Positions 43,125 through 50,985 of a stretch of DNA of 64,000 nucleotides are shown piece by piece (position 1 is the first letter of the stretch; the number at the start of each line of letters is the position of its first letter). Source of the stretch: Deltaproteobacteria bacterium (GTDB lineage Bacteria > Desulfobacterota > Binatia > Binatales > Binataceae); contig JAJXZF010000003.1 in the NCBI GenBank assembly GCA_021780225.1, forward strand, positions 32,474 to 96,473. The letters are read 5' to 3'. A program made the translations under genes and the position numbers. The notes beneath the pieces are model-generated. The model was given only the letters and a program-made list of their open reading frames with translations. It searched no databases and had not been told where the DNA came from.

Positions 43125-43236
43125 CGGAATTGGCCGGACGAAACCGCGATAGCGATCGCCGCCGGGCCGTGCCTATGATTACTGCGGATCGTGCGTACCG
43201 TTCTGCCGGCACGGCGCGATCAAAGGCGGGAATCGA

Positions 43237-43641
43237 GTGATTGCGAATCGCGGCCTGAGGCATCTGGCGCTGCGCGTCGCTGACGTAAAACGCGCGACGG
43301 AATTTTACACGCGGGTCTTCGGGATGCGCGTCGTATGGCAGCCGGACGCCGACAATGCCTATCTTAGCTCAGGATGCGACAACTTGGCGCTTCATCGCGG
43401 CGACGCCGGCGACCGTGCCGCGCAGGCCCTCGATCATCTCGGCTTTATCGTGCCGACCGTCGCGGAGGTCGAAGCGGCCTACCAATGGGCGCTTGAGAAC
43501 AGCCTGGATATCGTCAATCCCCTTAAGCGTCATCGCGACGGCTCGGTTTCGTTCTATTTGCGCGATCCCGACGGCAACGTGATCCAGGCGCTTTACGAGC
43601 CGCTCACCAGCGGTCTCACGATCGGCGGCGAACGCCGCTAG
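43237..43641 (+). CDS. VOC (glyoxalase/dioxygenase) superfamily protein
   Basis: A 134-residue two-module VOC protein from GTG 43237. The first module begins GLRHLALRVADVKRATEFYTRVFGM with metal-ligand His9. The second begins ALDHLGFIVPTVAEVEAAYQWA, with the partner His near 67 and the late Glu/Tyr region in DPDGNVIQALYEP. The fold binds one divalent metal and supports isomerase, lyase or dioxygenase chemistry. It is followed after 39 bp by an aldo/keto reductase gene, probably in one operon. Confidence 0.85.
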   Translation: MIANRGLRHLALRVADVKRATEFYTRVFGMRVVWQPDADNAYLSSGCDNLALHRGDAGDRAAQALDHLGFIVPTVAEVEAAYQWALENSLDIVNPLKRHRDGSVSFYLRDPDGNVIQALYEPLTSGLTIGGERR

Positions 43642-43680
43642 GCGCGGGCGGCGGGTAGTTCCCGGCTGTCCGGAGGTGAG

Positions 43681-44799
43681 ATGACTTCGATGCTCAAGGG
43701 CCGCGCGACGGCGCAGGCGACAGCGGCGTATGCGGGCCGTTTCGCCGACCTGCCGGGCAATTTTCGCGAAATGACCGGCGTGGCGGTTTCGTCGATCGGA
43801 CTGGGCACCTATCTGGGCGAACCCGACGACGCCACCGACGCCGCCTATGCCGAAGCGATCCGGACCGCGCTGCGCGGCGGAATCAATCTGCTCGATACGG
43901 CGGTCAACTATCGCTTTCAGCGCAGCGAACGGGCGATAGGCGCCGTGCTCAAGGAAATGGCCGGGCAGGGCGCAATCCGGCGCGAAGAGATCGTGGTCGC
44001 GACGAAGGGCGGCTATCTCACCTTCGATGGCGCCGTGCCGCCGGATCCGCGCCGCTGGTTCGAAGAGCATTTTATCCGGCCCGGAATTGTCGCAGCCGAC
44101 GACCTGGTCGAAGGTTCGCACTGTCTGACGCCGCGCTGGCTTGCGGCGATGATCGAATTGAGCCGGGCGAATCTCGGTCTCGAAACAATCGATATTTACT
44201 ACCTGCACAACCCGGAGGCGCAGTTGCCGTCGGTTGGGCGGGAAGAATTCAAGCGGCGGATTCGCGCCGCGTTCGATTTGCTGGAGGCGAAGGCCGCCGA
44301 AGGTCTCATACGGGTCTATGGCGCGGCTACCTGGAACGGCTTGCGTGTCGCGCCCGACGACCGGTCCTACCTGTCGCTGGCCGAAATGGCCGCGCTCGCC
44401 GAAGAAGCCGGCGGGAAGGACCATCGCTTCCGCGTGATCCAGATGCCGTACAACCTTGCGATGGCCGAGGCGTTCACCTCCCGCAATCAGCGGCTGCCGG
44501 ACGGCGCGATGGGCAATACTCTTGCCGCCGCCGATGCGCTCGGGATCGCGGTATGCGCCAGCGCCTCGCTGTTGCAGGGACGGCTGACGCGGGGACTGCC
44601 GCCGCTTCTGAACGACGCCTTCGACGGTCTCGAGTCCGACGCCCAGCGCGCGCTCCAATTCGTCCGCTCGACGCCCGGAATCACGGTGGCGTTGGCCGGG
44701 ATGAGTTCAGCGGCCCACGTCGCCGATAATCTGGGCGTCGCGCGGCGTCCGCCGGCGCCGTTTGACCGCCTGATGCGGCTGTTCAAAAAGGTCGGTTAG
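43681..44799 (+). CDS. Aldo/keto reductase family protein
   Basis: A 372-residue AKR TIM barrel. The catalytic tetrad is visible: Asp in INLLDTAVNYR near 62-72 with Tyr following, Lys in VVATKGGY near 103-110, and His in IDIYYLHNPEAQ near 171-182. The C-terminal nucleotide site includes VIQMPYNLAMAE and TPGITVALAGMSSAAHVADN. The protein is about 40 residues longer than typical, from an N-terminal extension and an insert after the Lys strand. It would reduce aldehydes or ketones with NAD(P)H. Its TAG stop is supplied by repeat copy E. Confidence 0.87.
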   Translation: MTSMLKGRATAQATAAYAGRFADLPGNFREMTGVAVSSIGLGTYLGEPDDATDAAYAEAIRTALRGGINLLDTAVNYRFQRSERAIGAVLKEMAGQGAIRREEIVVATKGGYLTFDGAVPPDPRRWFEEHFIRPGIVAADDLVEGSHCLTPRWLAAMIELSRANLGLETIDIYYLHNPEAQLPSVGREEFKRRIRAAFDLLEAKAAEGLIRVYGAATWNGLRVAPDDRSYLSLAEMAALAEEAGGKDHRFRVIQMPYNLAMAEAFTSRNQRLPDGAMGNTLAAADALGIAVCASASLLQGRLTRGLPPLLNDAFDGLESDAQRALQFVRSTPGITVALAGMSSAAHVADNLGVARRPPAPFDRLMRLFKKVG

Positions 44800-45002
44800 T
44801 GTCGCGTCCCCTGAATAAGTTTGCGCTCCGCGTCTATCTTGCGCTCGGCGCGGATGCCCGGATCAAGTCCAGGCATGACCAGTTCTGTTCGTCATTGCCG
44901 GGCCCAGACCCGGCAATCCCTCCCTTGTCGCTCCGCAGTGGGCGACCTGCGCGCCGCGCTGATAAGGCATCAGGTGAGAGTTATTTGCGGGACGCCACAC
45001 TA
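44797..45002 (+). repeat. Dispersed 205-bp TIR element, copy E
   Basis: Core 44799-45000 flanked by TA at 44797-44798 and 45001-45002. The outer bases are T on the left and A on the right. The first three bases TAG are the aldo/keto reductase stop. Left end diverged (GTGTCGCGTCCCCTGAATAA); right end TTATTTGCGGGACGCCACAC intact. The remaining 45003-45198 before the next gene shows nothing further. Confidence 0.9.
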
Positions 45003-45198
45003 AACAGGCGCGAAGCCGCCGATCGCGTTCACGGAGGATCGGCAACAGGGATCGTTTCCCGGTCGCGCCGGGTGTGCGAAAGCGCCGCGTAACGAGCCAA
45101 GTCGGTTCCGGACTGTTCCACGGCATCGGAAGATGAGTTTGTATCGACGCCGCGAGCGTCGGAGAATTCACTCAAGAGGCGGAAAGGATTGGTCGGGC

Positions 45199-46113
45199 AT
45201 GCAGATTGAGCGGCGGTTAAGCGGCGGCCGGCGACGGGCGGTTCCAACATTAATCGCCTTGCTTTCGTTTATTCTGGCTTTGCCCCCGGCGCTTGGCGCC
45301 GCCAATATAAATTTCCCGCCCACGGATTATGTGATTCGCAGCGGCAACGGCGCGCGGATCATCGGCCATGCGCATTTCGAGCTCGAGGATGGTCCGGACG
45401 GCCTGCGCACGCTGCATGGCGATTACCACTATTTAAACGGCGCTTCCGATGTCGAAGACGACACGATCCGCCTCCTGAGCGGGCCTGCCGAACCGATCTT
45501 CGTGCGCTTCCGTCACGTTTTCTACAACCCGGACGGCTCGATCGATCGGAGCGGCGAAGCCGACGTAACCGCCGGCTTTGGTCAATGCACGATTTATAAG
45601 AACGGCGTGGCGCAGGCGACGCGCGGCCAACTGACGTTTCCGCCGGATACTTTCGCCGGCGCGGCGGTCATAATTCCGGTGCGCGACCACGTGATGTCCG
45701 GCGTGAGCGGCTCGCGGGTCTTCCACGTCTTCAATTGCGTTCCCGGTCCTAAAGTGATCAAGGTCACCCTCAACATCCACCGGCGCGCCCCATGGGCATA
45801 TTATTCCGGCAATTTGGTCGAAGTCGGACTAAAACCCGACTTCGGATGGCTGAACCTCGTCATCGGACCGTTTTTACCCGAACTCAGAGTCTGGTTCGAT
45901 CCCAACGACGATTGGTCTTTCGTCGGCTCCAAGGCGGCGCGCTACTACAAGGGAACCGACATCATGCTGGTTCGCGTTTATCAGCGCTCGTCCAAATTCC
46001 ATCAGGGCGGGCCCGCACCGCGCGTCGGCGGAACGCCCGCGCCGACGCTCTCCGCTGCGCCGGTTCCGACGCCGGCCGCATCGATACCGCCGCCAAGCCC
46101 GGCCGTTCATTGA
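45199..46113 (+). CDS. Exported protein of unknown function
   Basis: A 304-residue protein with a signal peptide (RRRAVPTLIALLSFILALPPALGA). ATG 45199 is preferred because it places this signal at the N-terminus; an in-frame ATG at 45133 would add 22 basic residues. The body (about 35-265) is beta-rich with repeated acidic-aromatic strands (GHAHFELEDGPDGLRTLHGDYHY, VFYNPDGSIDRSGEAD), somewhat like DUF3108-type periplasmic proteins. A Pro/Ala-rich tail follows. Two Cys (GQCTIY, FNCVPG) could form a disulfide. Confidence 0.68.
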   Translation: MQIERRLSGGRRRAVPTLIALLSFILALPPALGAANINFPPTDYVIRSGNGARIIGHAHFELEDGPDGLRTLHGDYHYLNGASDVEDDTIRLLSGPAEPIFVRFRHVFYNPDGSIDRSGEADVTAGFGQCTIYKNGVAQATRGQLTFPPDTFAGAAVIIPVRDHVMSGVSGSRVFHVFNCVPGPKVIKVTLNIHRRAPWAYYSGNLVEVGLKPDFGWLNLVIGPFLPELRVWFDPNDDWSFVGSKAARYYKGTDIMLVRVYQRSSKFHQGGPAPRVGGTPAPTLSAAPVPTPAASIPPPSPAVH

Positions 46114-46125
46114 AAGGAAAAATCG

Positions 46126-46177
46126 GCGCTTCCGCGCGGAGCGGGCGCAAGGCCGGCCCGTCGCTACGCGGAAGCGC
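46126..46177. repeat. Inverted repeat after exported-protein gene
   Basis: GCGCTTCCGCG / CGCGGAAGCGC, an 11-bp perfect stem with a 30-nt loop, just after the stop at 46113. No U-tract follows, so it may be a 3' stabiliser or weak terminator between convergent genes. Confidence 0.4.
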
Positions 46178-46234
46178 GCAATTGCGATTCGCAATTTATT
46201 GGGAACCGACGCCGAACGGGCGCCGGTGCGGACG

Positions 46235-46450
46235 CTAAAAGTGAGTCGCGCCGTTCTCGCCGTAATGCCGCACTCGCGAACGCTGCGGTTTACGGTATTG
46301 GAAAGTCACCTGGCATTGCGGACATACGCCCTGAGGTTGCGCGGCGCCAGGCTGGCGGGACAGTTTGACGTATTTGACGGCGCCATCGGTGCACAGATGG
46401 CCGGCGACGGGATAATCCCACACGATGCGAACGGCGGTGGTGTTTTCCAT
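46235..46450 (-). CDS. Small zinc-ribbon-like protein
   Basis: A 71-residue protein from ATG 46450: MENTTAVRIVWDYPVAG then Cys19 (HLCTDG) and CPQC near 43-46, with several His and a basic C-terminus. One CxxC plus a lone Cys and His could hold a structural zinc. The frame extends 39 codons upstream to 46567 with no better start. No family recognised. It is the only supported gene in 46114-46870; a short hypothetical protein is the safest call. Confidence 0.45.
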   Translation of the reverse strand: MENTTAVRIVWDYPVAGHLCTDGAVKYVKLSRQPGAAQPQGVCPQCQVTFQYRKPQRSRVRHYGENGATHF

Positions 46451-46870
46451 TGGCTGCGCTAATGCTCCCTCATGCAAGTCGGATCCTTTTGGTTGATGCG
46501 CCCGGCGGGCCGGACGCGGCTTCCGTGAATAGGTAAAGATAGTGATTTCAGACGTTGGATCAATCACTTTTGTTCAATTCCAAAAAATTTTCCGAAAAAA
46601 ATTTCCGACGCTCGCCCCGCACGCCCGGAATGCCCGATCCGCCGGCCTCGGGCGGGTCGGCGCTGAACGCCGAATCGACTCATATTCAAGCCGTGCGACG
46701 CATCGCCGTGGGTTTGAATTCCTCGCAACAGTCGCCCATGTTGGACATGAACTGCGCGCCGCATCTGAAGACGCGGCGCTTTATTCAAGGATTGCCGGCA
46801 TGAATACGAAACGACGACGGAGCCCGTGCGCGCTCCGCTCGATTCCGGCCGCGACGGATCGCGCCGGACG
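46451..46870. other. Intergenic, no supported gene
   Basis: 420 bp. It holds the upstream region of the small leftward protein and the leader of the biotin carboxylase. The part at 46570-46610 is AT-rich (runs of A and T) and could contain promoters. An 82-codon plus frame at 46555-46803 has no recognisable features. Confidence 0.4.
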
Positions 46871-48382
46871 ATGAAACCACGAAAAATCCGCAAACTGCTG
46901 GTCGCGAATCGCGGCGAGATCGCGCTGCGGGTGATGCGCACGGCGCGCACGATGGGAATCGCGACGGTCGCGGTCTATTCCGACGCCGACCGCGCCGCCG
47001 CGCATGTCGGCGCCGCCGACGAGGCATTTGCGATCGGCGCGTCCGAACCGGCTCAAAGCTATTTGAATATCGCCGCGATTATCGCCGCCGCCCGCGCGGC
47101 GGGCGCCGGCGCGATCCATCCCGGTTACGGCTTTCTCTCCGAACGGCCTGAATTCGCCCGCGCCGCCGCCGACAACGGCCTCTTGTTCGTCGGGCCGCCG
47201 CCGGAAGTGATGGCCGCGCTGGGCGACAAGGTCGCCGCGCGGCGAATCGCGGTGAAGGCGGGCGCGCCGGTGGTTCCGGGCGTCGAGACCGGCGATCTCG
47301 CGTCGGCGCGGAAATTCGCCGAACGCACGGGGTTTCCGGTTCTGGTCAAGGCGGCGGCCGGCGGCGGCGGGCGCGGGATGCGCGTCGTGGCCGAGGCCGG
47401 CGCGCTCGAAAACGCGCTTGAGGCGGCTTCGCGCGAGGCGCAGGCGGCGTTTGGCGACGGCCGGGTATTTCTCGAAAAATATCTGGCCCGGCCGCGCCAT
47501 GTCGAAATTCAGCTCCTCGGCGATCGTCATGGCGAGGTCGTGGCGCTGGGCGAACGCGATTGTTCGATTCAGCGGCGGCATCAAAAAATCATCGAGGAAT
47601 CGCCCGCGCCCGGATTTTCCTCCGCGGCGCGCGCGCGGATGATCGAGGCGGCGTTGAAGCTGGCGCGCGCGGCCGGCTACCAGAACGCCGGCACCGCGGA
47701 ATTCCTGCTCGACGGCGAGGAGTTCTATTTCCTTGAAGTGAATGCGCGCTTGCAGGTCGAGCATCCGGTGACCGAGTTGCGCTTCGGCTGCGATCTGGTG
47801 GCTGAACAGTTGCGAATCGCGGAGGGCGATCGGGCGCGCGAGCCGGACTCGCCGCGCGGAGCGGCGCTCGAATGCCGCATCAACGCGGAAGATCCCGAGC
47901 ACGATTTCAGGCCGGCCACGGGCCGCGTCATAAGTCTGACGCTACCGTCCGGTCCCGGCGTGCGCGTCGATACGCATCTGGGGCCGGGCGCGGAAATTTC
48001 GCCCTATTATGACAGCCTGGCCGCGAAGCTGGTGGCCTACGGTTCGGATCGCGAGGCGGCGCGGACGCGGATGCTGGCGGCGCTGGACGAATTTGCGCTG
48101 CTCGGACCGCGCACGAACGCCGCCTTTCTCCGCGACATTATCGCGAGCGACGCGTTCGCGCGCGCCGATCTTTCCACGCATTTTCTGGAGGAACATCTGC
48201 CGCGATGGCGCCTGGACGAGCACGCGATGCGAGCGGCGTTGATCGCGGCCGCGATGGCGGCCGAAGGCCGGATCGGCGCCGCTCCTGGCGGCGGAACCGC
48301 AGGCGCGAACGGCGCGAAGGCCGACGCGCGCCGGTCGCCGTGGACGGCGCTGGCCGGATTCGAAACGTGGGGGCGGCGATGA
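46871..48382 (+). CDS. Biotin carboxylase subunit of acyl-CoA carboxylase
   Basis: A 503-residue biotin carboxylase. N-terminal Rossmann part is KIRKLLVANRGEIALRVMRTAR at 4-26 and IHPGYGFLSERPEFA near 82-96. The ATP-grasp domain (about 118-310) has KAAAGGGGRGMRVV near 160-173, ERDCSIQRRHQKIIEESPAP and FLEVNARLQVEHPVTE. The C-terminal domain has CRINAEDP. It carboxylates biotin with ATP and bicarbonate. The 50-residue Ala/Gly tail contains no BCCP domain, which is instead encoded by the next gene with an ATGA overlap. The carboxyltransferase subunit is not in the window. Confidence 0.93.
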   Translation: MKPRKIRKLLVANRGEIALRVMRTARTMGIATVAVYSDADRAAAHVGAADEAFAIGASEPAQSYLNIAAIIAAARAAGAGAIHPGYGFLSERPEFARAAADNGLLFVGPPPEVMAALGDKVAARRIAVKAGAPVVPGVETGDLASARKFAERTGFPVLVKAAAGGGGRGMRVVAEAGALENALEAASREAQAAFGDGRVFLEKYLARPRHVEIQLLGDRHGEVVALGERDCSIQRRHQKIIEESPAPGFSSAARARMIEAALKLARAAGYQNAGTAEFLLDGEEFYFLEVNARLQVEHPVTELRFGCDLVAEQLRIAEGDRAREPDSPRGAALECRINAEDPEHDFRPATGRVISLTLPSGPGVRVDTHLGPGAEISPYYDSLAAKLVAYGSDREAARTRMLAALDEFALLGPRTNAAFLRDIIASDAFARADLSTHFLEEHLPRWRLDEHAMRAALIAAAMAAEGRIGAAPGGGTAGANGAKADARRSPWTALAGFETWGRR

Positions 48383-48912
48383 GGCTCAAACGGGCGGAGG
48401 GCGGCAAAACTTTTGCCGTAGAGATTTTAGCCTGCGACGGCAAAAATCTGCGCGCGTCGATCGACGGCGAAGAAATAAGCGGCGAAATCGAAATGACCGC
48501 CGACGGCGGCGCGATCCTGCGATTTGACGGACAGCGAATCCGCATCAACGGCGTGCGCGGGCGGAAATCGATTATGGTCGCCGCAGGGCCCGCTTCGTTT
48601 GAATTCACGGCGGTCGAGGGACGAATCGGCAGCGCCCATCATGGGTTGGCGGCGGTCGAAATCGCGGCGCCGATGCCCGGCAAGGTGCTGCGCGTGATGG
48701 TTGCCGAGGGCGACGTGGTGGCGTCGGGGCAGGGCGTGATCGTGCTTGAAGCGATGAAGATGGAGACCACGATTGCCGCCGAGAGCGATGCTACGATAAA
48801 GAAAATCCGCGTTAACGCTGGCGACGCGGTCGAGCATGGTCAGGTGCTGATCGAGTTCAGTCCGGCTCCGGCAGGTCCATCAGCCGGCGAATCGCAGGCT
48901 CAAGCGTCGTGA
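48379..48912 (+). CDS. Biotin carboxyl carrier domain protein
   Basis: A 177-residue protein whose ATG overlaps the biotin carboxylase stop by four bases. The C-terminal biotinyl domain (about 93-165) has APMPGKVL and the biotinylation motif EAMKMET, with Lys127. Residues 1-85 form a beta-rich BT-like domain (RLKRAEGGKTFAVEILACDG) that docks the carboxylase. Together with the upstream subunit this reconstitutes the alpha chain of propionyl- or acyl-CoA carboxylases, here split in two. Its 3' end overlaps a leftward small gene by 56 bp. Confidence 0.92.
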   Translation: MRLKRAEGGKTFAVEILACDGKNLRASIDGEEISGEIEMTADGGAILRFDGQRIRINGVRGRKSIMVAAGPASFEFTAVEGRIGSAHHGLAAVEIAAPMPGKVLRVMVAEGDVVASGQGVIVLEAMKMETTIAAESDATIKKIRVNAGDAVEHGQVLIEFSPAPAGPSAGESQAQAS

Positions 48913-49096
48913 GCCATTGCTCGAATTCCAGGTCGCGATCGACGACAATCTCGAGTATGCCGTCCTTGATCAAGCGCAGGCGGCCGGGCGATTCGGTGCG
49001 CAGCGGAATAACCAGCGCCTCGCGCGAGATGCCAATCGCATCGGTAATCGAAAAGATCCGTTCGATCTCTTTGAGGGTGACCGCCTTTAACGTCAT
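48857..49096 (-). CDS. Small hypothetical protein overlapping BCCP 3' end
   Basis: A 79-residue acidic protein: MTLKAVTLKEIERIFSITDAIGISREALVIPLRTESPGRLRLIKDG and onward. The sequence is compositionally protein-like (alternating helix and strand, few shadow-type Arg/Pro runs). GGAG lies 10 bases before the ATG. Its last 18 codons run antisense to the end of the BCCP gene. Non-overlapping codons use GC-ending bases, as real genes here do. No family recognised. It may be a short regulatory or chaperone-like protein. Confidence 0.5.
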   Translation of the reverse strand: MTLKAVTLKEIERIFSITDAIGISREALVIPLRTESPGRLRLIKDGILEIVVDRDLEFEQWLTTLEPAIRRLMDLPEPD

Positions 49097-49180
49097 TGCG
49101 GGATGCTCCGGCTCTTTACATAAAGGGCGGGCGGTCTAAGCTCAATAGATGAGAGCGGCGGCGCGCGGCGGAGTAAAGCC

Positions 49181-49384
49181 ATGTACGGAACGATCAAAAA
49201 AATTATCAAAGACAAGGGCTTCGGCTTTATCGTGCCCGACGACGGCGGCGACGAAGTTTTTTTCCATCGCTCGCGGCTGGCGCCGAAGGTCTATTTTGAG
49301 GATTTGCGCGAAGGTGCGGAGGTGCAGTTCGAAGTGCGGCCGGGCGAAAAAGGCCGGCAGGCTTTTAATCTGCGCCTGCGCTAG
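49181..49384 (+). CDS. Cold-shock-domain protein (CspA family)
   Basis: A 67-residue single cold-shock domain with RNP1 KGFGFI at 12-17 and RNP2-like VFFH at 26-29, followed by REGAEVQFEV and KGRQAFNLRLR. The five-stranded OB fold binds single-stranded RNA or DNA and melts mRNA structure. The fifth-position aromatic Trp of classical CspA (GTVKWF) is replaced by GTIKKI, as in divergent family members. ATG after GGAG. Monocistronic. Confidence 0.88.
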   Translation: MYGTIKKIIKDKGFGFIVPDDGGDEVFFHRSRLAPKVYFEDLREGAEVQFEVRPGEKGRQAFNLRLR

Positions 49385-49500
49385 GACAACCACGCCCCGG
49401 CGGAATTGGCGCGGACCGAAACCCGGTCCTGTCCGCCACGGGCCATCAACCATAGCGACGCCGCAATGAATGCGGCTATGCGAACGAAAGGAGCGGCGCC

Positions 49501-49887
49501 ATGGAGGAAACGACAGAACAAGAACAAGGGGGTTCCTGGGCCACCATAATCGGGGTCGTGCTGATGGCGATCTTCATTATCGGCGCCTTCAGCATCTTCC
49601 ACATGCGGCAAGAGCGCGACTTGTCGCAGGATGCGGTTGGAATCGCACGGAACTTCATCCGCAACAGCCCCGTGGTCGATCAGAACCTTGGCGCGGTGCG
49701 TACCGTGCAGGCGACGTCGGAAAGCAGCGGCGGCGCCGAGGATTCGCCCATCTATGCCCTGGATTTCAACGTTTCGGGCGCAAAGGCGGCCGGAATCGTG
49801 AAAGTCAGCGTGGCGTATGCCCGCGACCAATGGCAGGTCCAGAGCGGCGACCTCGATCTGAACGGCAAATCCTACAATTTGCGATGA
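49501..49887 (+). CDS. Membrane-anchored Coa1/Tim21-like small protein
   Basis: A 128-residue protein with one N-terminal transmembrane helix (WATIIGVVLMAIFIIGAFSIF, 13-33). The extracytoplasmic domain reads QDAVGIARNFIRNSPVVDQNLGAVRTVQ, then AEDSPIYALDFNVSGAKAAGIVKVSVAYARDQWQV. This spacing resembles the Coa1 fold (FI..NP.V...LG....; V.G..A.G.V.V......W.V), found in cytochrome-oxidase assembly and in uncharacterised bacterial proteins. No oxidase genes are adjacent. ATG follows AAAGGAG. Confidence 0.6.
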   Translation: MEETTEQEQGGSWATIIGVVLMAIFIIGAFSIFHMRQERDLSQDAVGIARNFIRNSPVVDQNLGAVRTVQATSESSGGAEDSPIYALDFNVSGAKAAGIVKVSVAYARDQWQVQSGDLDLNGKSYNLR

Positions 49888-49940
49888 CGTGACGCGGGCC
49901 GCGCCGGAGCTTTCCGGCGGCGGCCCGGCGCGGCGCCGAA

Positions 49941-50948
49941 TCATGCGGCCGCCCAGGGTTTGAAGCGGCCGCGATCGTGTGGCGCCGAAAAGTCGATCGC
50001 GGGGCCGCGTGCGACGATCCGGCGCGGATTGATGCTCGCGTGACTTGCGTAATAGTGCCGCTTGATTTGTCCTAAATTTACGGTTTCGCCGACGCCGTCG
50101 AACTGATAGAGCGCGCGGGTGTAGTTCCACAGGTTCGGATAATCCGCGATCCGGCGCAAATTGCACTTGAAGTGCACGTAGTAAACCGCGTCGAATCGAA
50201 CCAGCGTGGTGAACAGGCGCCAGTCCGCTTCGGTCATCCGTTCGCCCGCGAGGAACGGATGGCGCGCCAGCCGCGCTTCCAATTCGTCAAGCGTCCGAAA
50301 AAGCGCGTCGAAGGCTTCGTCATACGCCTGCTGCGCGCCCGCGAATCCGCATCGATAGACGCCGTTGTTCACGGTGTCGTAAACGGCCGCGTTAATCCGA
50401 TCGATCTCCGCGCGCAGGCCGGCTGGATAGTAGTCGCGGCCCGCGTCGCCAAAACGATCGAACGCGGAATTCAGCATCCGGATAATCTCGGCCGATTCAT
50501 TGTTGACGATGGTCGCGCGCTCGCGATCCCAAAGCACCGGCACGGTCACGCGGCCAGTGTAGTGCGGATCGGCGCGGGCGTAGATTTCGTGAAGAAATTC
50601 CGCGCCATGGATGTCGTCTTTCGTCGAGCCGGCGGTGATCGTTCCGTCGGGCGCATGAAACGCCCATCCGCGCTCGCCCATGAACGGATCCACCACTGAA
50701 ACCGGGATAACGGCTTCGAGCCGCTTGAGCCGGCGCATGATCAGCGTGCGATGCGCCCACGGACAGGCGAGCGAAACATACAGATGGTAGCGGCCGGATG
50801 CGGCCTTGAAGCCGCCCGCGCCGGACGGGCCGGGCGCGCCGCCGGGCGTGATCCAGTTGCGAAAGCTGGTGGCGGCGCGAACAAAATGACCGCCGCTGGC
50901 GGGAAAGCTCTCCTCGGTCCGCCATTCGCCGTCAACCATGATGCCCAT
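49941..50948 (-). CDS. Glutathionyl-hydroquinone reductase (YqjG/ECM4 family)
   Basis: A 335-residue omega-type GST relative. The catalytic motif SLACPWAHR near 60-68 contains the nucleophilic Cys. VSVVDPFMGERGWAF, EIYARADPHYTGRVTVPVLWD and NNESAEIIRMLNSAFD (glutathione site) follow, and the helical domain contains MTEADWRLFTTLVRFDAVYYVHFKCNLRRI. These enzymes reductively remove glutathione from S-glutathionyl hydroquinones. ATG 50948 has AAGGAGG five bases upstream, so the longer frame to 51014 is rejected. It lies 37 bp downstream of the disulfide-oxidoreductase on the same strand. Confidence 0.92.
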   Translation of the reverse strand: MGIMVDGEWRTEESFPASGGHFVRAATSFRNWITPGGAPGPSGAGGFKAASGRYHLYVSLACPWAHRTLIMRRLKRLEAVIPVSVVDPFMGERGWAFHAPDGTITAGSTKDDIHGAEFLHEIYARADPHYTGRVTVPVLWDRERATIVNNESAEIIRMLNSAFDRFGDAGRDYYPAGLRAEIDRINAAVYDTVNNGVYRCGFAGAQQAYDEAFDALFRTLDELEARLARHPFLAGERMTEADWRLFTTLVRFDAVYYVHFKCNLRRIADYPNLWNYTRALYQFDGVGETVNLGQIKRHYYASHASINPRRIVARGPAIDFSAPHDRGRFKPWAAA

Positions 50949-50985
50949 CGCGACCTCCTTGCCGGTCGCGCAGATTATCGCGCGC

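Noticed and set aside
44821..45003. 60-codon ORFs containing PGSSPGMT inside the dispersed repeats, often annotated as proteins in other genomes
   Set aside because: They are translations of the palindromic repeat itself, vary at the ends between copies and have no ribosome-binding sites.
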